Part shown: positions 7,935 through 16,709 of the stretch, in pieces
Layout of the letters: each line of letters opens with the position of its first letter
How positions within the stretch are numbered: the first letter of the stretch is position 1
Assembly: GCA_903837605.1 (NCBI GenBank)
Contig: CAILVF010000004.1
Span: 124,001-188,000, forward strand
DNA: 64,000 nt
Direction of reading: 5' to 3'
DNA from: an uncultured Bacteroidales bacterium
GTDB lineage: Bacteria; Bacteroidota; Bacteroidia; Bacteroidales; FEN-979
Program-made: the position numbers and the translations under genes
Notes under the pieces: model-generated
What the model was told of the DNA's origin: nothing
The model's input: only the letters and a program-made list of their open reading frames with translations
Database searches by the model: none

Positions 7935-10100
7935 ATGAAAAAAATTGTAATCACATTCCTTGTCATCCTTACGGTTACACCCTTATTTGGAAAAGCTGAG
8001 GAAGGCATGTGGCCTGCTCTTTTCCTCGGGCGGAAGATAGCAGAAATGCAGAAATTGGGAGTTAAACTGGGGGCCGAAGACATTTACAGCATAACAAATT
8101 CTTCGCTTAAAGATGCTGTTGTGCAGTTTGGCAGCGGATGTACCGGTGTCCTGGTCTCGGAAACAGGATTGCTGCTTACTAATCATCATTGCGGTTTCGC
8201 ATATATACAGAAGCAAAGCAGTCTTGAACATGACTACCTGACCCATGGTTTCTGGGCCCGATCAGTTGAAGAAGAACTCCCGAATCCAGGCCTTACTGTC
8301 GCTTTTTTGGTAAGGATGGAGGATGTAACTGCCAGGGTCATGGAAGGAGTTTCACCGGCGGTGAGCGAACAGGACCGCAATGCGGGTATTAAAAAAAATA
8401 TTGAACAAATCGAGAAGGAAGCTGTAAAAGGTACGGGTTTCGAGGCAAAGGTCAAGCCCTTTTATTACGGCAACCAGTATTTCCTGTATATCAGCGAAGT
8501 CTTTAAAGACATCAGGCTGGTTGGCGCCCCGCCATCAGATATCGGGAGCTTCGGGGGCGATACCGATAACTGGGCCTGGCCAAGGCATACAGGAGATTTC
8601 TCTGTTTTCAGGATCTATGCCTCGAAGGAGAATAAACCTGCAGAATACTCTAAAGACAATGTTCCCTATAAACCAAAAAAATATCTTTCCGTTTCATTAA
8701 AGGGAGTGGAAAAAGGTGATTTTACGATGGTTTTAGGATTCCCGGGTACAACCAGGGAATATCTTACATCCTACGGTATCGACCTGATTGCATACAAGGA
8801 AAATCCTTTAAAAGTGAGTTTCAGGCAAAAGAGGCTGGATATTATTGAAGCTGCCATGTCGGCCGATGCGCAAACAAGGATCCAATATGCTTCAAAAAGG
8901 GCCAGGATCGCTAACGGCTGGAAGAAAATGATTGGTGAGAGCCGTGGCATCACCAGGCTTGCTGCCATGGAGAATAAGCACGATCAGGAGAAGGGTTTTA
9001 ATGCATGGGCAATTGCAGACCCGGAAAGGGAAAAGAAATATGGTTTACTTTTTCAGACCGCCCAAAACATTTATCAGCGCATGTATCCATTTGACCTTGC
9101 CGGGATATATATTACGGAAGGTTTCCAGGGAATTGAACTGTTGACGTTTGCAGGCAGTTTTAAAGACATTATAAAGCAGTCGTCCCAAAAAAATGTCAAC
9201 CAGTCAGATTTAATTAAACTTTCAGAGAAACTCAAAGCGGCAAGCCATACGTTTTTTAAGGACTATCAGCAAAATACCGACAAACAGGTTGCTTATGCAT
9301 TACTGGAAAAGATTTCAAAAGACATGGATCCTTCTTTTAAACCAGATTATTTTATCCAGGTCGAAAAGAAAGTAAAGGGGAACTGGGAAGAATTTGTGAA
9401 CGGTTTGTTTTCAGCTTCCATCTTTGCCGACAGTTCAAGGCTTTTTAAAATTTTGTCGGAGCCCGGGGCAAAAACAATTAAAAAACTGGGAAACGATCCG
9501 GCTTACCTGCTGGCTGCTTCTGCATCCGGCATCATGGATAAAAAAGTAAGTCCGCTGATATTGGAATGCAACAGGAAAATTGACAGTCTTCAGCGTATCT
9601 ATACTGAAGGGCTGATGGCCTGCCAAAAGGATAAGACTTTTTATCCCGATGCGAATTCCACTTTTCGTATCGCCTATGGTAAAGTTGATGATTATAGCCC
9701 GGCCGATGGAATTAATTACAGCTACTTCACCACGACCAAAGGGATTCTTCAAAAGGAGAACCCCGATATCTATGATTATATAGTGGAACCAAGGCTTAAG
9801 ACCCTGATTACAAGCAAGGATTTCGGGCAATACGCCGATAAGGACGGGACAATGCATGTGGCCTTTACAGCTTCAAACCACACTACCGGCGGTAATTCAG
9901 GAAGCCCGGTCCTGGATGGTAATGGCAGGCTTATCGGTTTGAATTTCGACAGGAATTGGGAGGGAACGATGAGCGACCTTCAATACGATCCGGACCAATG
10001 CCGGAATATTGTTCTTGATATACGCTATTGCCTTTTCATTATCGACCGTTTTGCAGGGGATCAAAGGCTTATTGATGAGATGAAGCTTGTGAAGGAGTGA
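7935..10100 (+). CDS. dpp11: Asp/Glu-specific dipeptidyl-peptidase 11 (family S46)
   Basis: Periplasmic serine exopeptidase of 721 residues that removes N-terminal dipeptides. Signal peptide at residues 1-20 or so (MKKIVITFLVILTVTPLFG). Catalytic residues: H85 in LLTNHHCG, D221 in RHTGDF and S655 in GGNSGSP. R673 in NFDRNWEG is the arginine that in family S46 marks DPP11 (acidic P1 specificity); DPP7 has Gly there. S655 and R673 fall at the same numbers as in Porphyromonas gingivalis DPP11. The C-terminal EMKLV also resembles DPP11. The frame is open further upstream, but the ATG at 7935 is the one preceding a signal peptide. It ends 4 bases before the convergent epimerase gene. Likely role: peptide nutrition. 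Confidence 0.94.
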   Translation: MKKIVITFLVILTVTPLFGKAEEGMWPALFLGRKIAEMQKLGVKLGAEDIYSITNSSLKDAVVQFGSGCTGVLVSETGLLLTNHHCGFAYIQKQSSLEHDYLTHGFWARSVEEELPNPGLTVAFLVRMEDVTARVMEGVSPAVSEQDRNAGIKKNIEQIEKEAVKGTGFEAKVKPFYYGNQYFLYISEVFKDIRLVGAPPSDIGSFGGDTDNWAWPRHTGDFSVFRIYASKENKPAEYSKDNVPYKPKKYLSVSLKGVEKGDFTMVLGFPGTTREYLTSYGIDLIAYKENPLKVSFRQKRLDIIEAAMSADAQTRIQYASKRARIANGWKKMIGESRGITRLAAMENKHDQEKGFNAWAIADPEREKKYGLLFQTAQNIYQRMYPFDLAGIYITEGFQGIELLTFAGSFKDIIKQSSQKNVNQSDLIKLSEKLKAASHTFFKDYQQNTDKQVAYALLEKISKDMDPSFKPDYFIQVEKKVKGNWEEFVNGLFSASIFADSSRLFKILSEPGAKTIKKLGNDPAYLLAASASGIMDKKVSPLILECNRKIDSLQRIYTEGLMACQKDKTFYPDANSTFRIAYGKVDDYSPADGINYSYFTTTKGILQKENPDIYDYIVEPRLKTLITSKDFGQYADKDGTMHVAFTASNHTTGGNSGSPVLDGNGRLIGLNFDRNWEGTMSDLQYDPDQCRNIVLDIRYCLFIIDRFAGDQRLIDEMKLVKE

Positions 10101-10104
10101 GTCT

Positions 10105-10971
10105 TCAGAAACTTTTGCCAAACAGGTTTACCAGGGCGTTTGTGATTGTGGGGTATTTGAAATGAAATCCCATGACAGTAAGTTTGCCAGGCAGGACTTT
10201 GTGACCTTCAAGTAATAAAACTGAACCTTCCCCGTATATAAGTTTGAGGATCCCTCCCGGGAGGGTGAGGAAGACAGGTTGTTTCAGTACTTTCCCGAAA
10301 GTGGAACTGAATTCTGCATTGGTAACCGGATAGGGGCTTACCAGATTTACAGGGCCGCTGAGAGTTTCCTGTTCAATAATAAACAGGAAAGCATTAACAA
10401 GATCTTTAATATGGATGAAAGAAATCCATTGGTTGCCTTTCCCGATTTTTGCTCCAATTCCAAGGCTGAAAGGAAGGTACATGCTGCTCAGGGCTCCTCC
10501 GTCTTCACCCAGCACCATTCCCATCCTTGGAATCACAACCCTCACTGTTCCCCGGGCATTGAGCGCTTCCTTTTCCCAATCCCTGCATACATTCCCCAGG
10601 AAACTGTCGGAAAAAGAAGTACTTTCCTCATCATGGGTGCGGGTAGTGTCATAGATATCGGTACCTGAAACCGAGATCAGCAGCCCGGGCCTTGCTGAGC
10701 TTTCCCTGATGGCATTGACTATTTTATTGGTGGTACTGATACGGCTGTCGTAAATTTCCTTTTTATATACCTCGTCCCATCGCTTTGAGATACTTGCACC
10801 GGCCAGATTGATGACAACATCGCAACCTTCAATTTTTTCTTTCCGGAATTCATCAGCCGGCATGCTGAATGATTCCCGGTTGATGGATTTAGTTGTCCAG
10901 CCTTTTTCATGACAGGCCCTGGTCAGGGCTTTGCCAATAAAACCACCTGCGCCGCTGATGGAAACTATCAT
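10105..10971 (-). CDS. TIGR01777-type NAD-dependent epimerase/dehydratase
   Basis: Short-chain-dehydrogenase-like protein of 288 residues. The N-terminus MIVSISGAGGFIGKAL carries the Rossmann GxxGxxG motif (GAGGFIG). Other family blocks are CDVVINLAGASISKRWDE, the PRMGMVLGEDGGAL segment and WISFIHIKDLVNAFLF. The closest family is TIGR01777 (YfcH/SulA-like nucleoside-diphosphate-sugar epimerases) of unknown substrate. The frame is open for 23 codons upstream, but the Rossmann fold begins right at the ATG at 10971, so that start is chosen. Convergent with dpp11. Confidence 0.85.
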   Translation of the reverse strand: MIVSISGAGGFIGKALTRACHEKGWTTKSINRESFSMPADEFRKEKIEGCDVVINLAGASISKRWDEVYKKEIYDSRISTTNKIVNAIRESSARPGLLISVSGTDIYDTTRTHDEESTSFSDSFLGNVCRDWEKEALNARGTVRVVIPRMGMVLGEDGGALSSMYLPFSLGIGAKIGKGNQWISFIHIKDLVNAFLFIIEQETLSGPVNLVSPYPVTNAEFSSTFGKVLKQPVFLTLPGGILKLIYGEGSVLLLEGHKVLPGKLTVMGFHFKYPTITNALVNLFGKSF

Positions 10972-11060
10972 AACATTTTTTTGTAAAGTTACTAAAGAAT
11001 CGTGCTTAATAACCGGCTTAATATTTTTTATGTCAGGCACGTTAGCTGCTAATAATTATA

Positions 11061-11068
11061 TAAATTTG
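11061..11068 (+). promoter_or_regulatory. -7 box TAAATTTG upstream of mutA
   Basis: TAAATTTG matches TAnnTTTG, 55 bases before the mutA ATG. The -33 position holds TTA (11042-11044) rather than TTG, with 16-base spacing. It probably drives the whole mutA-to-O-methyltransferase run. Confidence 0.5.
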
Positions 11069-11123
11069 CTTATCTTTACTATGTATAATCCCTTCAAACG
11101 GGAAACTGAACAGACTTGATTGC

Positions 11124-13013
11124 ATGAGCACCAACGAAGAGAACACTAAATTATTCAGTGAATTTCCGGCAGTTCCCACTTCTGAATGGGAAAAGAAGAT
11201 TATTGCAGATCTTAAAGGAGCCGATTATAATAAAAGGCTTATCTGGAATACCGGGGAAGGAATCGATGTCAGACCTTATTACCGTGCAGGGGATCTCGAA
11301 AGCCTCGGTTACATTGATCAATTGAAAAATGGCAATCCTCAGATCTTTAACTTTGGAAAGGTAAATGACTGGCTGATCTGTCAGGATATATTTACCGCTG
11401 ATATTGAGCAGGCTAACCTTCTTGCGATTGACGCAATTAAACACGGGGCTGATGCTGTTGCCCTTAATGCCAGGGAAATTGCCACTCACAAACAAATGTC
11501 GGCACTTTTGCAGGGGATTGACCTGTTGAAAACCCGGGTATATTTTAGAAGTTCTAAATCGTATCCCCTGACGCTGGAACTTTTCTTCTATGAAGTAAGC
11601 GCCAGGGGGTTGAATGCCGATCTTGTCAGGGGGGGTATAAATTTCGACCCTTTGTCATATTTGCTTCTTCATGGAGATTTCTATGTGAGTTATAACAATA
11701 ACCTGGAAGAAGCCGAGTATCTCCTGAATACCATCAGTAAACGACTGCCGCAATTCAAATCGATAACCATCAACGGGCAGTATTTTCAAAACTCCGGTTC
11801 CACTCTTGTCCAGGAGCTGGGTTTCAGCCTCGCTTCCGCCAACGAATATCTTACTTCTCTGACCGCTAAAGGGTTGACAATAGATTCACTGGCTCCGAAT
11901 TTTTTATTTCATTTTGCCTGTGGTTCAAATTATTTCATGGAAATTGCCAAGCTGAGAGCGGCCAGGATATTATGGGCAAAAATTGTTGAGCAATACAATC
12001 CGAAGAATCCTGATTCATTGAAAATGTTCATTCATTCTTCCACTGCCACATGGAACAAGACAATTTTCGATCCGTATGTCAACCTTTTAAGAACGACAAC
12101 TGAAAGTATGTCGGCTGCACTTGGTCAGGCCGACTCCATTTCGGTTGGAGCGTTCGATATGCCATTCAGGCAGCCTGATGACTTTTCATCGAGGATTGCC
12201 AGGAACCAGCAGCTCATTCTCAAAGAGGAATCTTACCTGAACAGGATCAGCGACCCGGCTGCAGGTTGTTATTATATTGAAAGCCTTACCGACGGCCTTG
12301 CCCAGAATGCCTGGGACCTTTTCAGGGAAGTTGAAAGTCTGGGAGGGATGACAGAGGCCGTTAAAGCAGGGTTTGTTCAGGATGAAGTCGGGAAGGCATG
12401 CCGGAGAAAGGAATCTGACATTGCCGAGCGAAAATCTGTTCTCATAGGAACCAACCAGTTCCCTGAGTTGAAGGAGATGATGATTGGAAAAGTTGAGAAC
12501 CAGGGGTGCCAGAAAGCAGAGGATAATTCCAAATATAAAAAGATTAATCCGGTAAGAATTTCATCTTCACTGGAGAATCTGAGGTTATCCACCGAGAGAT
12601 ATATAGGCATGGGCAACCGGAGACCCGAGGTTTTTCTTTTCACTTTTGGGAATCTTGCTATGACAAGGGCAAGAGCAGGTTTTGCAACTAATTTCTTCGG
12701 ATGTGCAGGTTTGGCTGTCACGGATAACACCGGGTTTGAAACCATAGATGAGGGGATAACCGCTGCCATCGGAAAGAATCCCGACATTGTTGTATTTTGC
12801 AGTTCCGACGAAGAATACGAGGAGATTGCATCCAGGTCAATACCGGGTTTAAAAGCTGCACTCCCGGGTCTTATTATTGTCGTTGCAGGCTACCCGAAAG
12901 ATAAAATTGATGTATTAAAACAGGCCGGAGTTGATGATTTTATTCATGTTCGAAGCAACCTGATTGTAAGCCTGAAAAAGTTTTGCGAGCAAATAGGTAT
13001 TCCGTTAAAATAA
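11124..13013 (+). CDS. mutA: Methylmalonyl-CoA mutase small (beta) subunit
   Basis: Non-catalytic partner of the heterodimeric B12-dependent methylmalonyl-CoA mutase (succinyl-CoA to methylmalonyl-CoA, towards propionate), 629 residues. It shows the TIM-barrel half (LEYLTSLTAKGL-like and FMEIAKLRAARILWAKIVEQ segments shared with MutB) and a C-terminal flavodoxin-like domain. That domain lacks the DxHxxG cobalamin motif, as expected for a small subunit. In most Bacteroidota mutB follows directly. Here a response regulator, a hybrid kinase and an outer-membrane protein intervene, all on the same strand with short gaps. Confidence 0.94.
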   Translation: MSTNEENTKLFSEFPAVPTSEWEKKIIADLKGADYNKRLIWNTGEGIDVRPYYRAGDLESLGYIDQLKNGNPQIFNFGKVNDWLICQDIFTADIEQANLLAIDAIKHGADAVALNAREIATHKQMSALLQGIDLLKTRVYFRSSKSYPLTLELFFYEVSARGLNADLVRGGINFDPLSYLLLHGDFYVSYNNNLEEAEYLLNTISKRLPQFKSITINGQYFQNSGSTLVQELGFSLASANEYLTSLTAKGLTIDSLAPNFLFHFACGSNYFMEIAKLRAARILWAKIVEQYNPKNPDSLKMFIHSSTATWNKTIFDPYVNLLRTTTESMSAALGQADSISVGAFDMPFRQPDDFSSRIARNQQLILKEESYLNRISDPAAGCYYIESLTDGLAQNAWDLFREVESLGGMTEAVKAGFVQDEVGKACRRKESDIAERKSVLIGTNQFPELKEMMIGKVENQGCQKAEDNSKYKKINPVRISSSLENLRLSTERYIGMGNRRPEVFLFTFGNLAMTRARAGFATNFFGCAGLAVTDNTGFETIDEGITAAIGKNPDIVVFCSSDEEYEEIASRSIPGLKAALPGLIIVVAGYPKDKIDVLKQAGVDDFIHVRSNLIVSLKKFCEQIGIPLK

Positions 13014-13036
13014 ACAATGTTAATTACTGGAATTTT

Positions 13037-13456
13037 ATGGATCAGAACCAGACAATAAGCGAGAATAACGCCATGAAGGAGAAGAAACTTACAATTCTTG
13101 TTGTAGAAGATAATGCGATCAACCTGAGGCTTATTACAGCCGCCCTGACGAGGGCAGGTCATAAAGTTGATACTGCAACTGACGGGCAGATTGCTTTGGA
13201 TAAGTTCAGGGTAAATTCCTATGATGCCATTTTAATGGATATCATGATGCCGGTTATGGATGGGCTCACAGCAACCAGGGAGATACGTAAAGCGGAGACC
13301 GAGAGAAGTTCCGGACAGGATAAGAGGGTTAAGATCATTGCGATAACAGCCAATGCTTTTGAAGATGACCGTAATAAATTTTTTGACAGCGGAATGGATT
13401 TTTATATGAATAAACCCATCGAAATAGAGGAATTGAACAGGATACTTCAGTTATAA
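13037..13456 (+). CDS. Single-domain response regulator
   Basis: Stand-alone receiver domain of 139 residues with no output domain. VVEDNAINLRL carries the acidic pair, D68 (AILMDIMMPVMDG) is the phosphoacceptor, IAITANAF holds the conserved Thr, and the Lys lies in MNKP. The ATG at 13037 is chosen; an ATG at 13073 (MKEKKLTILVVEDN) would also give a full domain. It lies 23 bases after mutA and 28 before the hybrid kinase, whose own receivers it resembles. Likely a diffusible phospho-carrier or competitor for that kinase (inference). Confidence 0.88.
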   Translation: MDQNQTISENNAMKEKKLTILVVEDNAINLRLITAALTRAGHKVDTATDGQIALDKFRVNSYDAILMDIMMPVMDGLTATREIRKAETERSSGQDKRVKIIAITANAFEDDRNKFFDSGMDFYMNKPIEIEELNRILQL

Positions 13457-13474
13457 CCATATTAATCCCATCAG

Positions 13475-13480
13475 AGGAGG
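13475..13480 (+). promoter_or_regulatory. Consensus Shine-Dalgarno AGGAGG before a GTG start
   Basis: AGGAGG ends 4 bases before the GTG at 13485 and fixes that start for the hybrid kinase. Such a strong site is unusual in this window. Confidence 0.7.
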
Positions 13481-13484
13481 GTAA

Positions 13485-15842
13485 GTGAACAGGAACTACT
13501 TTCTTAAAGTTATTATAATTCCATCGGTTACATATTTTGTAATGGTTGGATTATACATTCTGTTCACAAGTTATTCAGAGAGGGAGAGGATCATCTCGGA
13601 GGTAGACCGCCGGCTTGTAATAGCAGCTTCCAATATCAGCCAGGTACTCGATCCTACATTTTTTGACAGGGCAACAGACTCTGGCGCTATCACTCCGGAA
13701 GAGCATCTTAAGAATATCCTTGAGCTTTCCCGTAATGTAAAAACGTCAGGGTTGACTTATCTTTATGCCACGGTTGTACGCAACGGCAAGGTCTTCTTCA
13801 TTGCTTCAAGTGCCAAAGATGAAGAATTCTTAAAACATAAACTGCCAACATACTGGCAGGCTTATCCTGAGGCTACTTCTGAATTTATTAATACCATTAA
13901 TTCAAGCCAGCCTACATTTGAAAGATCTGAAGATCGCTGGGGAAAGTTTGAAAGTGCAATCATTACCCGTACTTCACCTGGGGGAAACCGATACCTCGTA
14001 GGCGCCGACATGGATATTTCTTATATCAATGAACACATCCTGTCACGCATCCCGTATATTATCATGCGGGCATTATTCTTCCTGGTAATTGTTGGCCCTT
14101 TCTTTTACTTCCTCACGAAATACTATAAGAAGAACACTGCCACACTTGAAGAGAAGATTCAGGAACGAAGGACTGCCGAAAAGCAGCTTGAGGACTATAA
14201 GGTCCACCTTGAAGAAATAATTCAGTCGAGGACCGAACAGCTTCAGGAGGAAGTCAGGGAGAGGAAGCTGATGTCGGAGGAGTTGCAGGTTGCAAAGGAA
14301 ATAGCCGTGAAAGAGAGCCGGGCCAAATCAATATTCCTGGCTAACATGAGTCATGAGATCAGAACGCCCATGAATGGAGTGATCGGGATGACCAACATTC
14401 TCAAGGAAACAGAACTCACAGAAGAACAAAAGGAATACCTTGAAATAATTGAGATTTCCGGGAACAATCTCCTTTCTATCATTAATGATATTTTAGACTT
14501 TTCAAAAATTGAGGCCGGCCAGGTAGAACTTGAGAACATTGCTTTTAACCTCAGATATAATCTTGAAGAAGTGGTTAAAATGCTCCATGTTCGTGCAGAA
14601 GGAAAAGGTCTGAAACTTTTCCTCACCATCTCCTCAGAATTGCCAGACCTGATCAAAGGTGACCCGGTTAGGTTGAAACAGATTGTAATGAATTTGGCTA
14701 ACAATGCCATCAAGTTTACGGCAGAAGGAAGCGTCAGTATCTTTATCGAACCTATTTGGCAGAATGAGGTGCAAATGATGATAAAGTGCCGTGTAGCAGA
14801 TACGGGCCTTGGGATTTCAGAGAAGGGGCGCGAAAAACTGTTTAAGGAATTTTCCCAAACCGATGTATCAACCACCAGGAAATACGGAGGAACCGGGCTT
14901 GGTCTTAAGATTGCCTACGACCTGGTGAGGTTGATGGGAGGCGAGATAGGTGTTGAGAGCGAAGAAGGGAAGGGATCGGTTTTCTGGTTTACCGCGGTAT
15001 TCGGCAAGATGCTGAAGTCGGAACTTGAGAAACTTGAAATCGAGAAACAGAAGGACGATATTAAAAGCATTCCGATTCTTCTGGTTGAGGACAATTATAT
15101 CAGCCAGAGAGTAGCCAGGACCTCTCTTGAAAAAGACGGTTTTTCCAACCTTGAAATTGCTGAAAACGGCAGGGTTGCAATTCGTTTGTTTGAGAAGAAA
15201 GAGTATGAGATCATTCTGATGGATATCAGGATGCCGGTCATGGACGGGCTGGAGGCAACTGAAAAGATCCGCGAATTGGAACGGCTTAATCCGCAAAGGA
15301 AAGCATCCTATATTGTTGCATTTACAGCGTACGCAGTGGAAGGAGATAAAGAGCGTTTTCTTGAAGCGGGGATGGATGATTACGTCGCTAAACCATTCCA
15401 GCCCGAAGAGTTGGTCAGGGTCATTACAAAATTTGCCGGGAAAAGGGAATACCGTAAGCAAAGGTCTTTAAATATTTTACTGGCAGAGGATAATAAAATC
15501 AACCAGAAGGTTGCAATCAAGACGCTGGAAAGTTTCGGGCATAAAGTTGATCTTGCCGAAACAGGTTTACAGGCCCTTGAAAAATTTCAGAACAACATTT
15601 ATAATATCATCCTTATGGACGTAGAAATGCCGGAAATGGATGGCATTGAGACGACCCAGATGATCCGGAAGATGGAGAGGGAGGATGTATTGAAAGGAGT
15701 CCCTAAAAGAAGGATTAAGATAGTTGCCCTGACAGCATCAACCACCAAGGAAGACCGGGAAAGGTGTATTGCATCAGGCATGGATGACTATATCAGCAAA
15801 CCATTCAGGCAATCAGAACTTGTACGAGCGTTAAACATTTAA
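13485..15842 (+). CDS. Hybrid sensor histidine kinase with two receiver domains
   Basis: Inner-membrane hybrid kinase of 785 residues. TM1 is about residues 7-27, a periplasmic sensor segment spans 30-185, and TM2 is about 190-212. A coiled coil (about 215-275) leads to a HisKA domain with H290 in NMSHEIRTPMN. The ATPase domain has an N box (NLANNAIKF), G1 (DTGLGI) and G2 (GGTGLGL). Two receiver domains follow, with phosphoacceptors D580 and D712, both in intact LMDxxMP motifs. There is no Hpt domain. The periplasmic part matches no sensor fold I can name. Start is GTG with a consensus Shine-Dalgarno. It sits between mutA and mutB next to a lone receiver protein and an outer-membrane protein. 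Confidence 0.93.
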   Translation: MNRNYFLKVIIIPSVTYFVMVGLYILFTSYSERERIISEVDRRLVIAASNISQVLDPTFFDRATDSGAITPEEHLKNILELSRNVKTSGLTYLYATVVRNGKVFFIASSAKDEEFLKHKLPTYWQAYPEATSEFINTINSSQPTFERSEDRWGKFESAIITRTSPGGNRYLVGADMDISYINEHILSRIPYIIMRALFFLVIVGPFFYFLTKYYKKNTATLEEKIQERRTAEKQLEDYKVHLEEIIQSRTEQLQEEVRERKLMSEELQVAKEIAVKESRAKSIFLANMSHEIRTPMNGVIGMTNILKETELTEEQKEYLEIIEISGNNLLSIINDILDFSKIEAGQVELENIAFNLRYNLEEVVKMLHVRAEGKGLKLFLTISSELPDLIKGDPVRLKQIVMNLANNAIKFTAEGSVSIFIEPIWQNEVQMMIKCRVADTGLGISEKGREKLFKEFSQTDVSTTRKYGGTGLGLKIAYDLVRLMGGEIGVESEEGKGSVFWFTAVFGKMLKSELEKLEIEKQKDDIKSIPILLVEDNYISQRVARTSLEKDGFSNLEIAENGRVAIRLFEKKEYEIILMDIRMPVMDGLEATEKIRELERLNPQRKASYIVAFTAYAVEGDKERFLEAGMDDYVAKPFQPEELVRVITKFAGKREYRKQRSLNILLAEDNKINQKVAIKTLESFGHKVDLAETGLQALEKFQNNIYNIILMDVEMPEMDGIETTQMIRKMEREDVLKGVPKRRIKIVALTASTTKEDRERCIASGMDDYISKPFRQSELVRALNI

Positions 15843-15853
15843 TCCTGAACCAT

Positions 15854-16687
15854 ATGAAAAAACTGATCATATTGATTTTTATTTGTTTTACTTCAATATA
15901 TCAGCTTTGTGCCCAGGATGAACAGGCGCTTAAAGAAGCTGAAGAAGCGGTTAGTGATAAGTCAGCCACACTGAATTTCGGAGCCGATATCATGAGCCGT
16001 TACATATGGAGAGGGATTGATTTCGGGAACTCCCCAGCCATCCAGCCAAGTATTTATTTTAGCTGGAGGGGATTGAACATCGGGGCCTGGGGATCTTATT
16101 CTTTTGCACCGTACAGAGCCATGATCAATGATTCGGTTTCGGTGAACATGGGCAATTATGCGGAAATGGACATGTACGTTTCGTATACCTTAAAATGGTT
16201 CACCCTGATGTTCTTTGATTATTTCGTCCCGAACGGACTGGACCCAAATTACACAGGACTCCAGGAATACCAGTATTTCAATTACGATAAAAAAACCACG
16301 GGTCATACTTTTGAAGTCTCCCTTACTTTTACCGGGCCCTCGGCGTTTCCAATTAAATTCTATGCCGGCACACTTGTTTACGGTAATGATAAAGCCAAGG
16401 ATACCCTGGGCTTTTACGGAGATGTTAACAAGAATAATTTCTCAACCTATCTTGAGCTGGCCTATCCTGTTGCCTTACGGAAGCTCAAGATGGACCTAAA
16501 CTTTTTTGCCGGGGGCACCCCGTTCGGAGGCAGCTGGTATGGCCCTAAAGCCGGTTTTACCAATGTGGGGATCACGGCCAAGAAGATGATCCCTATATCA
16601 AAAAGCTATTGCCTGCCGGTTCAGGCATCATTTATAACAAACCCGGCAGCCCAAAAGGTCTTTCTTGTTTTCGGGATTTCATTTTAA
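15854..16687 (+). CDS. Outer-membrane beta-barrel protein, TorF-like
   Basis: Secreted protein of 277 residues: signal peptide to about residue 20 (ending QLCAQ), then alternating aromatic/polar strands ending in F (VFLVFGISF), typical of an outer-membrane barrel. The SRYIWRGIDFGNSPAIQPSI segment resembles the TorF/TIGR02001 (Gcw_chp) family. It begins 11 bases after the hybrid kinase stop and ends 22 bases before mutB, so it belongs to the same probable operon. Its solute is unknown; uptake of a substrate for the surrounding pathway is possible but unproven. Confidence 0.7.
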   Translation: MKKLIILIFICFTSIYQLCAQDEQALKEAEEAVSDKSATLNFGADIMSRYIWRGIDFGNSPAIQPSIYFSWRGLNIGAWGSYSFAPYRAMINDSVSVNMGNYAEMDMYVSYTLKWFTLMFFDYFVPNGLDPNYTGLQEYQYFNYDKKTTGHTFEVSLTFTGPSAFPIKFYAGTLVYGNDKAKDTLGFYGDVNKNNFSTYLELAYPVALRKLKMDLNFFAGGTPFGGSWYGPKAGFTNVGITAKKMIPISKSYCLPVQASFITNPAAQKVFLVFGISF

Positions 16688-16709
16688 AATATAAGCTACA
16701 ACAACTACA

